DNA from: Novosphingobium indicum
GTDB lineage: Bacteria; Pseudomonadota; Alphaproteobacteria; Sphingomonadales; Sphingomonadaceae
Reading direction: 5' to 3'
Assembly: GCF_014645195.1 (NCBI RefSeq)
Contig: NZ_BMLK01000018.1
Coordinates: 1 to 64,000 of the forward strand
Length of the DNA stretch: 64,000 nucleotides
How positions within the stretch are numbered: the first letter of the stretch is position 1; each line of letters starts with the position of its first letter. A program made the translations under genes and the position numbers. The notes beneath the pieces were generated by a model that worked only from the letters and a program-made list of their open reading frames with translations, had not been told where the DNA came from and ran no database searches. Shown here one piece after another: positions 24,755 to 33,696 of the stretch.

Positions 24755-25627
24755 ATGACGATCCTCAGGGTTGGACCAGTTGAAATCGCGCGCGTCGAAG
24801 AACTGCGCATCCCTAATACGATTTCCTATTTTACGTCCGACGAGACGTTGATCGAGCGGAACCGTTCCTGGCTCGCTCCGCATTTTCTGAATGAGGACAA
24901 TCGGTTCGACCTCGTTTTCCAGAGTTTCGTGTTCGAAGTCGAGGGCAAGGTCGTGCTGGTCGACCCGTGTACCGGGAATGGAAAGCCCCACCCGGTTCCG
25001 CAGTTCGACATGCTCGATGTGCCCTGGCTCGAAAGGCTCGACGCCGCAGGATATCGGCGCGAGGATATCGACATCGTCATGTGCACGCACCTGCACCACG
25101 ACCATTGCGGCTGGAACACGATGCTGCGCGACGGGCGTTGGGTGCCGACGTTTCCCAATGCCCGCTACGTCATGTCCCGCACCGAGATCGAGCGTTGGGA
25201 TCCGCGCCGTCCGGGCCATCATCCCGTTTCCTACAATGTCGATGTCTTCGAACGCAGCGTGCTGCCTGTGATCGAGGCAGGGCTGGTGGAAGTCCACGAC
25301 GGCAGTCTGCATCTTGGCGAATGTCTGGAAGTGCTCCCCGCGCCCGGGCATACGCTGGGGCATTGCTGGCTGCAGGTTATGGCCGACGACGCCTGCGCTC
25401 TGTTCAGTGGCGATACGTTTCACCATCCACTCCAGCTGGTCGATCCGACCATGCAGTTCGGCGGTGGGGACGATCTCGCGCTGGCGACCGCAAGCCGGCA
25501 GCGGCTGATCGAACTGGCCGCGCTGCGCGATGCGCTGATCATCCCGGCGCACTTGCCTTGGCCCCATGGGATCAAGGTCCGCCTCGAGCACGGTCACCCC
25601 GTGTTCACGGCCGGATCGGGCACCTGA
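24755..25627 (+). CDS. Metallo-beta-lactamase-fold hydrolase
   Basis: A 290-aa MBL-fold protein. The zinc motif HxHxDH is present as HLHHDH (H112, H114, D116, H117), followed by further ligands in APGHTLGH and FSGDTFHH. There is no signal peptide, so it is cytosolic. Family members hydrolyse lactones, thioesters or similar bonds; AHL lactonases belong to this superfamily, but nothing here proves that activity. It is divergent from a TetR regulator and is probably repressed by it. Confidence 0.88.
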   Translation: MTILRVGPVEIARVEELRIPNTISYFTSDETLIERNRSWLAPHFLNEDNRFDLVFQSFVFEVEGKVVLVDPCTGNGKPHPVPQFDMLDVPWLERLDAAGYRREDIDIVMCTHLHHDHCGWNTMLRDGRWVPTFPNARYVMSRTEIERWDPRRPGHHPVSYNVDVFERSVLPVIEAGLVEVHDGSLHLGECLEVLPAPGHTLGHCWLQVMADDACALFSGDTFHHPLQLVDPTMQFGGGDDLALATASRQRLIELAALRDALIIPAHLPWPHGIKVRLEHGHPVFTAGSGT

Positions 25628-25833
25628 CTGCCCGTTTTCAGACGTCAGAAGTTCCGCTCATCGCAGATGTGCCTGCATTCGTAGTGTGAAGCTTGTTTTT
25701 ACCAATCGTGGTTAGACTCTCGTAAGACGAGGCGGGATCAGATCTTCGCGAGAGAAATGCGAGATCGGATGTGAAGCGCTGCCGGATTGGCGGCGCTTTG
25801 CCGATGCGGCCTCCCTGCGGATTAGCGACAGCG

Positions 25834-26277
25834 ATGAACGAGAGAGTTCCCGAACCCGAAGTTTGGATCGCGCGCCTGCGCGAAATTCGTCACGCCTGTG
25901 TGAACGGCGCGCCGGACATCGAAGCCGATCTCGTGCGCGAAGCCGCGCATCTGCTGCAGAGCGGGCCCTTCTTCGGCATTCCCACGCAGCTGGTCGATCC
26001 GGCGGAGCTGGCAGCGATGCTGGCCTGCGACGCCGCGGAGAGTGCAGTGCTCTCGCTGCTCGGGCCGGATACTGTTTTCATGCTGTCCCGCGGTGAGGCA
26101 ACCCATGGTCTTGCCACAGTGATCGTTGGCGCGGGCGGCGAGGAGTCGACAGTGGAAGCGTCAACCCTGGCTCTGGCCTTGCTGGCAGCTTACCTTGATG
26201 GATTGATCATGCTGATCGAGCGTGCGCAGGCGGCAATGGGCAAGCGATCGCCGCGCACGGGGACCGGCGGAAACTAG
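25834..26277 (+). CDS. Hypothetical protein
   Basis: A 147-aa protein of unknown function (from ATG 25834; a GTG at 25771 would add 21 residues rich in Arg and Cys). It looks soluble: an acidic helical N-terminal half (PDIEADLVREAAHLLQ), a middle with SLLGPDTVFMLSRGEATHG, and a hydrophobic C-terminal helix (STLALALLAAYLDGLIMLIERAQ). Codon use matches the surrounding genes. It lies between the MBL hydrolase and the LuxR-type regulator, with a hairpin just downstream. Confidence 0.55.
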   Translation: MNERVPEPEVWIARLREIRHACVNGAPDIEADLVREAAHLLQSGPFFGIPTQLVDPAELAAMLACDAAESAVLSLLGPDTVFMLSRGEATHGLATVIVGAGGEESTVEASTLALALLAAYLDGLIMLIERAQAAMGKRSPRTGTGGN

Positions 26278-26289
26278 CGCAAAGAACGA

Positions 26290-26332
26290 GGGCGGCGCGT
26301 CGGACACTGTATGGAAATCCGATGCGCCGCCC
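26290..26332 (+). terminator. Hairpin terminator after the hypothetical gene
   Basis: GGGCGGCGCGTCGGA (26290-26304) pairs with TCCGATGCGCCGCCC (26318-26332) at 14 of 15 positions, with a 13-nt loop. A GGGTTTTC stretch follows nine bases later. It sits 12 bp after the stop of the hypothetical gene. The rest of the gap to 26511 shows no gene. Confidence 0.6.
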
Positions 26333-26511
26333 GAGGTAGGGTTTTCGCATGCTGGGCTGCGAACGGGCCGGGAGGGAGTTCGACCGGGTTCGCAGGAACA
26401 CGACCTGCTGGGCAGGTTCCGGCGGGGCGTTCGGTGGCTCGCCGGACATTTCCTGAATAGCGAACCGGGCGCTAAGGTTTCGTGCCGTTCGCCCTACGGT
26501 TTTTCCCGTCC

Positions 26512-27114
26512 TCAGTGGACCAGCGCGGCCTCAATCGCGATACGGATGGCATCGGAGGTGTGGTTGGCCCCCAGCTTGTGCAGCATGTTCGCGCGATGAA
26601 TTTCCACGGTGCGCGGGCTGATCGAGAGCTTCTCACCGATCAGCCGGTTGGACAGGCCGCTTGCCACGCCGCCCAGCACTTCGCGTTCGCGGCGGGTCAG
26701 CCGCTCAATTCGCGTTCGCGCCATGACTTCGCGCAGCTTGGCGTTTCCGACTTCGGCCGCCCGCTCGATGGAGCAGCGCACCGTTTCGGCTAACTGGCCG
26801 CTCGAAATGGGCCATGGCAGGTAGTCGATTGCGCCGTCGAGAATGGCCTGAACGATATTATGCGTGCAGGGATCTTCACGAAACGCGACGATGGGAAACC
26901 ATTCTCCGTAGCGCGCCATGGCTTCGACCAGATCGTTTACTGCGCCGGCTTCGTGGTGAATCAGGATGACGCCAGAACGGGGCCAGGCACTCGCGAGTTC
27001 GGAGATGTTCTCGAACGGTTCGACGTGAATGGCGTCTGCCGAAAGCATGTGGCTGATCGTGGCGCGTCGCCGCGTGTCGCTGTCGATCAGGATGAGGTTC
27101 GTGACGCGCTCCAC
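26512..27114 (-). CDS. LuxR/FixJ-type response-regulator-like protein with degenerate receiver
   Basis: A 200-aa protein. Residues 1 to about 120 look like a receiver fold (LILIDSDTRRRATISHML; later AILDGAIDYLPWPI), but the strand that should carry the phosphoacceptor aspartate reads VILIHHEAG, with His where Asp is expected. Residues 135-200 are a LuxR helix-turn-helix (LTRREREVLGGVASGLSNRLIGEKLSISPRTVEIHR). It is transcribed in the same direction as the adjacent fliS-fliD and may regulate motility, though it is separated from fliS by 167 bp and lies downstream. Phosphorylation-independent control is inferred. Confidence 0.85.
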   Translation of the reverse strand: MERVTNLILIDSDTRRRATISHMLSADAIHVEPFENISELASAWPRSGVILIHHEAGAVNDLVEAMARYGEWFPIVAFREDPCTHNIVQAILDGAIDYLPWPISSGQLAETVRCSIERAAEVGNAKLREVMARTRIERLTRREREVLGGVASGLSNRLIGEKLSISPRTVEIHRANMLHKLGANHTSDAIRIAIEAALVH

Positions 27115-27281
27115 CGGCCTTCTCCCTTCGGTTTGTGCCTAGGGAGATATTCGCATCAGGCCGCGAACGCGCGCGCTACCCGCTCCGGATTCGAGGGATT
27201 TTCCCGGAAGAGTTGCGGGACTCGGCAGCAACCCTGCCTGCGGCATCTCCCGAAACGGAAGAAGCGCAGCAAATCGGCGGC

Positions 27282-27653
27282 TCAGTCCGCCTTCATGGCT
27301 TGGCCGATCTCGGCGAAGTCGTTGCGGACTTCCTCGATCTGGCGCGGGTTGAAGTTGATCGCGCTGTCGAGAATGGTGCGGCGGGCCGCAGCGTAGAATT
27401 GGTTCAGCGCGGAACCCATGGCGTGCCCTTCCGACACGCCCATCTGCAGCGCGGTGATCGCGGTGAGGGCGCGGGTCATCGAGCGGCTCTTGAGGCCGTT
27501 GTCGCCATTGCCGTGGGCATGGATCGCGGTGCCGAGCGCACCGATCAGGTGCTCGTAGCAAACGTGGACCAGTTCGGCCGGCTTGGCGCCGTTCACGCGG
27601 GCGTCGAAGTCGACGCGGCGATAGGCTTCGTGAGGGGATTGTTGGAGCAGCAT
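27282..27653 (-). CDS. fliS: Flagellar export chaperone FliS
   Basis: A 123-aa FliS, the cytosolic chaperone that binds the flagellin C-terminus before export. It has the family pattern: SPHEAYRRVDFDARVNGAKPAELVHVCYEHLIGAL, then a helical bundle ending RQIEEVRNDFAEIGQAM. It lies 3 bp downstream of fliD, the usual fliD-fliS pair. No fliT is present. Confidence 0.85.
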   Translation of the reverse strand: MLLQQSPHEAYRRVDFDARVNGAKPAELVHVCYEHLIGALGTAIHAHGNGDNGLKSRSMTRALTAITALQMGVSEGHAMGSALNQFYAAARRTILDSAINFNPRQIEEVRNDFAEIGQAMKAD

Positions 27654-27656
27654 TGG

Positions 27657-29096
27657 TTAATTGCCCGAGTTATTCCAAGCGTCGATCTGGTTCTTCAGCA
27701 TATCCTGTGTCGACTTCAGGACGGCGATACGGCCTTCCGAAGCCGTGAACTGCGAGGCGAGGCGGGCACGCAGCTTTTCCTGCTGGTCCGCAAAGTCGCT
27801 GATGTTCTCGCTGATCTTGGTCAGTTCCTTGCTGTACTTGGTAATCGACCCGGCCAGCGAGTTGGTGTTCGTGCTCGACGTGGCGGAGCGGTAGACCTTG
27901 TTGATCGTCGCATAGACGCCGTAGAGCCCGTTGGTGAACATGGCGGCGACGCCCTCGGGGTCGTCTGCCATGGTCGAGGAAAGACGATCGGTATCCAGTG
28001 CGAAAGTACCGTCGCGCTGGATAGAGAGGCCGAGATCGGCCAGGGTCTTTGCCCTGCCCGTGGCGTTGGGCATTACTGTCGTGCCGGACAGTCTGGTCAT
28101 GGACTGCTTCAGCGCGCGTGCGCCGGGATCGGTGGCCAGTTCGCCGCCAATGCCCGTTGCCGCGTTCAGCGACGACATCACTTCATTGAGCGCGTCGGTC
28201 AGGTCCCGCATGGAACCGGTGATGTTGTCCGACGGATTGCTGAAGCTGATCGTCGTGGGTGATCCGGTATTCGTGCCGGTGAGCTGAAGCTTCAGACCGG
28301 GCACGGGGTCGGTGATCTTGTTCGAGGCGGACGTATAGCTCAGTCCGTCGATGCTGTAGGCCGCATTCTGTGCGTTGGCCATCAGCGTTCCCGAACCCGA
28401 AGAGGGTGTCCAGGCGAGGTTGGACAGGCCGGGGTCGGCCACGTCTTCTGCAGCTTCGAGTATGAACCCGTTCGCCGCGCCTTCCGGTCCTTTGAGAACG
28501 AGTTGGGCGCCGCTGGCGGTGTTGGCGATATAGGCGGTCACGCCCGCGCCGGAGGAATTGATGGAACTGGCGACATCGGCCAGCGTATCGCCGGTGTTCA
28601 CCGTGATGTTTACGGCCGCATGTCCGGTGTCTTCGGTGAAGGTCGTGCCCGAGACCGTGCCGAAGCGGAGTGTCAGCGTACCCGCACCGACGGTGTCCGT
28701 CGAAGCCGAATAGGCCGTGCTCGCAAGCTGCTGGCCCTTGGCGATGTTCGTCACCTCGAGCGAATAGGTGCCCTTGGGCTGGGTGGTGCCCGAAAGCGTT
28801 GCCGATGCAACCGAAGTGTTCGCGATGCTCGGCGTTGCCGAAAGGCTCCCCGAACGCACGAGATTGCCCAGCGACGTATCCAGCCCCAGCAGCATCGATC
28901 TGATGTCGGATGCGGCCGAGATCTTGGTGTTGATCGTGTCCGTCTTGTCGTTGAGGCGGGCGGTGCGCGCTTCGAACTGGGCCTTGGCCAGGTTGTTGGC
29001 CAGCGCCATCATGTCGATGCCGCTGCCCGCGCCAAGCATCGTCGCGATGGACGTCGTCTGTAGCGAGGAAGTGGAGCTTGTTGCGTCGGTAGCCAT
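27657..29096 (-). CDS. fliD: Flagellar filament cap protein FliD
   Basis: A 479-aa FliD (HAP2), which caps the growing filament and directs flagellin insertion. The FliD N-terminal domain is clear (GSGIDMMALANNLAKAQFEARTARLNDKTDTINTKISA) and the C-terminal coiled-coil domain is present (LTKISENISDFADQQEKLRARLASQFTASEGRIAVLKSTQDML). The length is near the usual 450-500 aa. It is separated from flhB by 79 bp in which no consensus sigma-54 promoter was found. Confidence 0.93.
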   Translation of the reverse strand: MATDATSSTSSLQTTSIATMLGAGSGIDMMALANNLAKAQFEARTARLNDKTDTINTKISAASDIRSMLLGLDTSLGNLVRSGSLSATPSIANTSVASATLSGTTQPKGTYSLEVTNIAKGQQLASTAYSASTDTVGAGTLTLRFGTVSGTTFTEDTGHAAVNITVNTGDTLADVASSINSSGAGVTAYIANTASGAQLVLKGPEGAANGFILEAAEDVADPGLSNLAWTPSSGSGTLMANAQNAAYSIDGLSYTSASNKITDPVPGLKLQLTGTNTGSPTTISFSNPSDNITGSMRDLTDALNEVMSSLNAATGIGGELATDPGARALKQSMTRLSGTTVMPNATGRAKTLADLGLSIQRDGTFALDTDRLSSTMADDPEGVAAMFTNGLYGVYATINKVYRSATSSTNTNSLAGSITKYSKELTKISENISDFADQQEKLRARLASQFTASEGRIAVLKSTQDMLKNQIDAWNNSGN

Positions 29097-29175
29097 GGCT
29101 CTTAGGACGACTCCCCACGAGGAACCTTAAGGGCGGATGCGGCGGGCGCGCGGAACATTGTCATCATGACGATCC

Positions 29176-30312
29176 TCACACGCCGGCCGGGTCGAGCTGA
29201 CCGTCTGCGTCGAAACGCAGCGTGATCGGGACGGAGACCTGCGGAGCTGCCCGCTTCTCGCCGCGCTTGATGGCGAAGACGAAGGCCAGGATCGCGGCAA
29301 CCGCGACGTAGTGCTCCTCGCGAATGACCTGATGCTCGCGCGTGGTGTAGTACACCGAACGGGCGAGGGCCGGGTATTCGAGCGTCGGCACTTCGTATTC
29401 GGCAGCGAGTTCGCGGATGGCCAAGGCCTTGTCGCCGCGGCCCTTGGCGACCACGATCGGCGCGCCGGCCTTTTCGGGGTCGTAGGCAAGCGCGACCGAG
29501 AAGTGCGTCGGGTTGGTGATGACGAACTGCGCTTCCTTCATCGCCGGGACCAGGCCGCCCATGGCGATCTTACGCTGACGTTCCTTGATCGCGGCCTTCT
29601 TCTCGGGGGCGCCTTCCTGTTCCTTGCTCTCGTCGCGCACTTCCTGAAGCGTCATCTTCAGGCGCTTGTTGCGGCGGAAGAGCTGCACCGGAAGGTCGAT
29701 CAGGGCGATCAGAAACAGGCCGGCAGCCAGCCAGAACAGCAGATTGATGATGCCATGCCATGCCCAGGAAAGCTGGTCGAACAGGTCACCGCGGCCCAGC
29801 CGCGCGAACGTGGCGATGCGCCCGCTCGCCCAGACCCAGGCAATCGTGCCGAGCAGGCCGATCTTGGCGAGGCCCTTGGCCATTTCGATCCAGCCGGTCG
29901 GGCCGAACATGCGCTTCAGGCCCGAGGCGGGATTGATACGCGACCCCTTCGGGGCGAGGTTGCCGACGTTCCAGCGTCCTTCACCGAAGCCGAGTTGCGA
30001 GATGATCGAACTGGCGATCACCGCGAAGCCGAGAATGGCGATCGGCGGCATGACGGCGAGCATCATGCCCATCATCATCCGACCGGGCGCGAAGTCGTCG
30101 AGCGTGGCGCGGTTCCAGGTAAAGCCGACGCGCAGCGTGTGGGTCAGCAGGTCGAGCAACCAGGGCCCGGCAACGAGAAACCAGACCGCACCGACGCCCA
30201 CAGCCGCAGCCGTGGCCAGTTCGCGCGAACGGACGACGTCGCCTTCTTTGGCGGCGTCGCGTTTGCGTTTGGCTGTTGGCTCAAAACTCTTTTCGCCGCT
30301 CTGCTCGCTCAT
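29176..30312 (-). CDS. flhB: Flagellar type III export protein FlhB
   Basis: A 378-aa inner-membrane export-gate protein that switches substrate specificity from hook to filament. The start ATG 30312 (MSEQSGEKSFEPTAKRKRDAAKEG) matches the FlhB N-terminus and overlaps the fliR stop (ATGA). Several membrane helices precede the cytoplasmic domain; the self-cleavage motif NPTH is intact at residues 267-270, followed by FSVALAYDPEKAGAP. It is the last gene of the fliK-flhB block. Confidence 0.97.
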   Translation of the reverse strand: MSEQSGEKSFEPTAKRKRDAAKEGDVVRSRELATAAAVGVGAVWFLVAGPWLLDLLTHTLRVGFTWNRATLDDFAPGRMMMGMMLAVMPPIAILGFAVIASSIISQLGFGEGRWNVGNLAPKGSRINPASGLKRMFGPTGWIEMAKGLAKIGLLGTIAWVWASGRIATFARLGRGDLFDQLSWAWHGIINLLFWLAAGLFLIALIDLPVQLFRRNKRLKMTLQEVRDESKEQEGAPEKKAAIKERQRKIAMGGLVPAMKEAQFVITNPTHFSVALAYDPEKAGAPIVVAKGRGDKALAIRELAAEYEVPTLEYPALARSVYYTTREHQVIREEHYVAVAAILAFVFAIKRGEKRAAPQVSVPITLRFDADGQLDPAGV

Positions 30313-31091
30313 TTGCTCATAACCTGATTGGTGGCGGTGATGGCATCGTTCGACAGGCGAACGACGAGGTCGGTAAGAACTGGGGCGGAAAGGACGAGCG
30401 CGGCAATGCCGGCCAGAACGCCGGCCGGCAGGCCGAGCGAGAACAGGTTGAGCGCCGGAGCCGAACGGCTCAGCACGCCGGTGACGATCTGCACCACCAG
30501 CAGCACCAGGCTGACCGGCAGGGCAATGGTGACGGCGGTCATGAAGGTCTGCGAGGCGAAGCCGGCAATCATTGCGAAGCGTTCGGTACCGAGCCAGGTG
30601 TGGCCCGGCGGAAAGACGGTGTAGCTGTCGACCAGCAGGCGGAACCACTGGAGGTGCGCGCCCAGCGCCAGGAAGATCAGCGTCAGGACGACCATGAAGT
30701 ACTGGCCGAGCGCCGGCGACTGTGTGCCCGAGGTGGGATCGATCGCCATCGCCATGTTCATCCCCATGCCGCCACCGATGACTTCGGCGGCCATGACGGG
30801 GGCAGCGAAGGAAAGCTGCAGCACGAAGCCGAGCGAGAGGCCGACGAGCACTTCACCGGCGACAGAGAGCATGCCGGCGACAGAGAACAGGGCATCGGGG
30901 GCCTGAACATCGGTCCAGGCGCAGATCATCACGGCAATGGCACCGGCACCGACCACGCGGATCTGCGCGGGGATGGAAGCGGTGCCGAACAGCGGTGCGG
31001 CAACGAGGGCCGCGCCGATGCGCGTCATGACAAACATCAAGCGCCAGAATTCGGCCTCGAGCGGGCCGAAACCGAAGTCCAGATTGATCAC
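30309..31091 (-). CDS. fliR: Flagellar export protein FliR
   Basis: A 260-aa polytopic membrane protein of the export gate. It has the family landmarks FVMTRIGAALVAAPLFGTASIPAQIR near the N-terminus, a conserved GEVLVGLSLGF helix and LPVSLVLLVVQIVTGVLSRSAPALNLFSLGLPA near the C-terminus. Four-base overlaps with fliQ upstream and flhB downstream indicate coupled translation. Confidence 0.96.
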   Translation of the reverse strand: MINLDFGFGPLEAEFWRLMFVMTRIGAALVAAPLFGTASIPAQIRVVGAGAIAVMICAWTDVQAPDALFSVAGMLSVAGEVLVGLSLGFVLQLSFAAPVMAAEVIGGGMGMNMAMAIDPTSGTQSPALGQYFMVVLTLIFLALGAHLQWFRLLVDSYTVFPPGHTWLGTERFAMIAGFASQTFMTAVTIALPVSLVLLVVQIVTGVLSRSAPALNLFSLGLPAGVLAGIAALVLSAPVLTDLVVRLSNDAITATNQVMSK

Positions 31092-31378
31092 GGTGCCACC
31101 TGCTCCGCCTGGCCGGTCCGCGCGATCTCGACGAAGATCTCCTGCGTGAACTCACCCACGAGAGTAATCATCGAGCCGCCGAACAGCACCAGAATGAGAG
31201 CGATCGCCGCCAGCTTGGGTACGAAAGTCAGCGTCTGCTCGTTGACCGAGGTCGCGGCCTGAATGATGCCCACGGTCAGGCCCACCGCCAGCGCGGCCAG
31301 CAGGACCGGAGCGGCCACGAGCGCGGCCACCCACAGCATCTTGTCGGCAAGTGCGAGGAAGGGGGAGATATCGTCCAT
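31088..31378 (-). CDS. fliQ: Flagellar export protein FliQ
   Basis: A 96-aa protein with two membrane helices, the size and topology of FliQ. The motif AVGLTVGIIQAATSVNEQTLTFVPKLAAIAL is the family signature. It overlaps fliR by four bases and lies 6 bp after fliP. Confidence 0.96.
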   Translation of the reverse strand: MDDISPFLALADKMLWVAALVAAPVLLAALAVGLTVGIIQAATSVNEQTLTFVPKLAAIALILVLFGGSMITLVGEFTQEIFVEIARTGQAEQVAP

Positions 31379-31384
31379 GGCGCC

Positions 31385-32167
31385 TTACCCGAAGCTCGAG
31401 GCCAGCGAGCCCATCAGCAGCGACCAGCCATCGACCATGACGAACAGCAGCAGCTTGAAGGGCAGCGAGACGATCATCGGGCTCATCATCATCATGCCCA
31501 GCGACATCAGGACCGAGGAAACGACGATGTCGATCACGAGGAACGGCAGAAACAGCATGAAGCCGATCTGGAACGCGGTCTTCAGCTCGCTGGTGACGAA
31601 AGCCGGCAGCAGGATCGAGAACGGCACGTCGGCGCTGGTCTGGAACTTGGGCGCCTTGGCCATGTTGGCGAACATCATCAGATCGCGTTCGCGGGTCTGA
31701 CGGATCATGAACTTGTGGAATTCCTTGCCGGCGGCGTCGATCGCCTGTTCGGCATTGATCTGGTCGGCCGAGTAAGGCGCGATGGCGTTGGCGTTCACGG
31801 CTTCGAGCGTCGGCGCCATGACGAACAGCGAGAGGAACAGCGACAGGCCGATCAGCACCTGGTTCGGCGGAGACTGCTGCAGGCCGATCGCCTGACGCAG
31901 GATCGCCAGCACCACCAGGATGCGGGTGAAGCTGGTCATCATCAGGATGAGGCTGGGCAGGATCGTCAGCAGCCCCATGATGAGGAGGAGCTGCAGCGAC
32001 AGGCTCATGCCGGGGCCGTCGGTACCACCGAGCGAGCCGAAAGCGCGGTCGAGCGCGCCGGGAATGGCGCTGGCGTCCGCGGCGGCCGGAGCCTGCACCT
32101 GCGCGTAGGCTGCCACAGGCAAGAGCAGGGCGGGCAGGGCCGCGATCAGGGCAAGAATGCGCTTCAC
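31385..32167 (-). CDS. fliP: Flagellar export protein FliP
   Basis: A 260-aa export-gate membrane protein. It begins at GTG 32167, which overlaps the fliO stop as GTGA, with a cleavable signal peptide (core ILALIAALPALLLPVAAYA), as known for FliP. Family motifs follow: SFTRILVVLAILRQAIGLQQSPPNQVLIGLSLFLSLFVM and FQIGFMLFLPFLVIDIVVSSVLMSLGMMMMSP. Confidence 0.97.
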   Translation of the reverse strand: MKRILALIAALPALLLPVAAYAQVQAPAAADASAIPGALDRAFGSLGGTDGPGMSLSLQLLLIMGLLTILPSLILMMTSFTRILVVLAILRQAIGLQQSPPNQVLIGLSLFLSLFVMAPTLEAVNANAIAPYSADQINAEQAIDAAGKEFHKFMIRQTRERDLMMFANMAKAPKFQTSADVPFSILLPAFVTSELKTAFQIGFMLFLPFLVIDIVVSSVLMSLGMMMMSPMIVSLPFKLLLFVMVDGWSLLMGSLASSFG

Positions 32168-32442
32168 GGGTTCATCCCCTCCACGCGGGCGCGGGCGGGC
32201 GCTTCGGCCAGACGCGTCAGGCCCTGGCGCGAGACCGAGACGAGGATCTCGCGGCCGTGGAACTCGATCACCGCCAGCTTCAGCGTCGGCGAGAGCATGG
32301 TGGTCTCGATGATCTGCACGGACTTGGTCCCGGCACCGACGCCGGCCTTGTCCTGCATCTTCTTCGCCAGCTTGAGCGCGCCCCATGCCAGCAGGCCGAT
32401 CATCGGCAGCAGGACAATGAGCTTGAGGATGTACCAGAGCAT
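32164..32442 (-). CDS. fliO: Flagellar biosynthesis protein FliO
   Basis: A 92-aa protein with one N-terminal membrane helix (LWYILKLIVLLPMIGLLAWGALKLA) and a short cytoplasmic beta-rich domain (IIETTMLSPTLKLAVIEFHGREILVSVS), as in FliO, an assembly factor for FliP rings. Start chosen at ATG 32442 because the longer frame overlaps fliN and lacks hydrophobic character. It is coupled to fliP by a GTGA overlap. Confidence 0.88.
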   Translation of the reverse strand: MLWYILKLIVLLPMIGLLAWGALKLAKKMQDKAGVGAGTKSVQIIETTMLSPTLKLAVIEFHGREILVSVSRQGLTRLAEAPARARVEGMNP

Positions 32443-32449
32443 GGAAGGA

Positions 32450-32764
32450 TCAGGCCCCCAGAGCGCCGTCGTCGCCTTCGGGCAGAGCCACGGGCGATTC
32501 TTCCGGAGCGGTTTCGTCCACGCCGACCATCTCGACGATGCGCAGGCCGAAGCGACCGTTGTGCGAGACGACTTCACCCTTGGCGATCGGCTTGCCGTTG
32601 ACGAGCACGTCGAGCAGTTCGTCGGTCATGCGGTCGAGCACGACGAGGCTTTCGGGGCCGAGCGCGAGGACTTCCTTCAGTTTCATCTGGGTGCGGCCCA
32701 GTTCGACCGAGAGGCGGACGTCGACGTCGCGGAGGAAATCGAGGCCACGGGGATGCATGGTCAT
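32450..32764 (-). CDS. fliN: Flagellar motor switch protein FliN
   Basis: A 104-aa C-ring protein of the SpoA/FliN fold: DVDVRLSVELGRTQMKLKEVLALGPESLVVLDRMTDELLDVLVNGKPIAKGEVVSHNGRFGLRIVEM. The ELGR, GKPIAKGEVV and GRFGLRI stretches are diagnostic. It is 21 bp downstream of fliM, as expected for switch genes. Confidence 0.95.
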   Translation of the reverse strand: MTMHPRGLDFLRDVDVRLSVELGRTQMKLKEVLALGPESLVVLDRMTDELLDVLVNGKPIAKGEVVSHNGRFGLRIVEMVGVDETAPEESPVALPEGDDGALGA

Positions 32765-32785
32765 GGTTTTGGCTCTTTCCGTGTA

Positions 32786-33676
32786 TCAGAATGCTTGGAG
32801 GATCTGGACCGCGACGCGGTCCTCGACTTCACCGATGGTGCCGGTGGCGATAGTGCGTCCGTCGACCTGCAAGGGGACCGAACGGGCAACGGCGACCGGC
32901 AGGACATCGCCGGGCTTGAGAGACGTGAGGCGCGAGAACCCGATGGTCATGTCGACCAGGACGGCCGTGACCGGCACCGGCATCGACCCGAAGGGTTCGG
33001 CCGCCGGGTTCGGGGCAGTCTGGGCCGCGCGCCGCTTCACCGGGTGGCGCGGCACCGTGGTTACGGCGGCCAGCGTGGCCTGCGGGAACGCGATCGAGAA
33101 AGACCAGGGGTCGAAGCCGGGTTCTTCCACTTCGAGCGAGAGCTGCAGCAGGTCCTCGCGCTTGTCGAAGGGGTTGAGGTAGCGCAGGCTGGTGTCGCGC
33201 CGCAGCGGGCGGACACTGTGTTCCTCCTCGCCGCCGAAGACCGTGGTCAGGGCGCCGGCAATCGCCTTTTCCAGGCGCGCCAGCAGCAATTCGGCCGAAA
33301 GCGGGAGGGTATCGGGCAGGGGATCGGGCACGATACCGCGGCCGCCGAAGGCGCGGTCGATCAGGCACAGCACCGGAGCGGCTTCGAAGGTGGCGAGCAT
33401 CGGGCGGCCTTCCGGCCCCACGGCCATGAGCGTGTGCGAAGCCAGCGTTTCGATGTCCGCCTGGATCGAGGCGAGATTGCAGTCCATCGGCATGCCGATG
33501 CGCACCACCGGCGGCTCACCGCCCGAGAACCGGGCCAGATGGCCGGGAAGCACGCGCGCCAGCTTTTCGCCGAGCAGCGAGAGCGCCGGGACCAGCTCGT
33601 CGATCGACGGGCCGGTGCCGAGCAGGTCGGCACAGTGCTTCGCCTTGGGGCTGGATTGTGCGGAGGACAAGGTCAT
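32786..33676 (-). CDS. fliM: Flagellar motor switch protein FliM, N-terminally reduced
   Basis: A 296-aa FliM-like C-ring protein. The middle domain is recognisable (LIDRAFGGRG, RYLNPFDKREDLLQLSLEVE) and the C-terminal SpoA-like domain has VLVDMTIGFSRLTSLKPGDVLPVAVARSVPLQVDGRTIATGTIGEVEDRVAVQI. The N-terminus (MTLSSAQSSPKAKHCADLLG) lacks the EIDALL motif that binds phospho-CheY in most FliM proteins, and the protein is shorter than the usual 320-340 aa. Either switching works differently here or a second FliM exists elsewhere. Order fliL-fliM-fliN supports the assignment. Confidence 0.88.
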   Translation of the reverse strand: MTLSSAQSSPKAKHCADLLGTGPSIDELVPALSLLGEKLARVLPGHLARFSGGEPPVVRIGMPMDCNLASIQADIETLASHTLMAVGPEGRPMLATFEAAPVLCLIDRAFGGRGIVPDPLPDTLPLSAELLLARLEKAIAGALTTVFGGEEEHSVRPLRRDTSLRYLNPFDKREDLLQLSLEVEEPGFDPWSFSIAFPQATLAAVTTVPRHPVKRRAAQTAPNPAAEPFGSMPVPVTAVLVDMTIGFSRLTSLKPGDVLPVAVARSVPLQVDGRTIATGTIGEVEDRVAVQILQAF

Positions 33677-33696
33677 GAAAGGTCAGCCGTGCAGGA

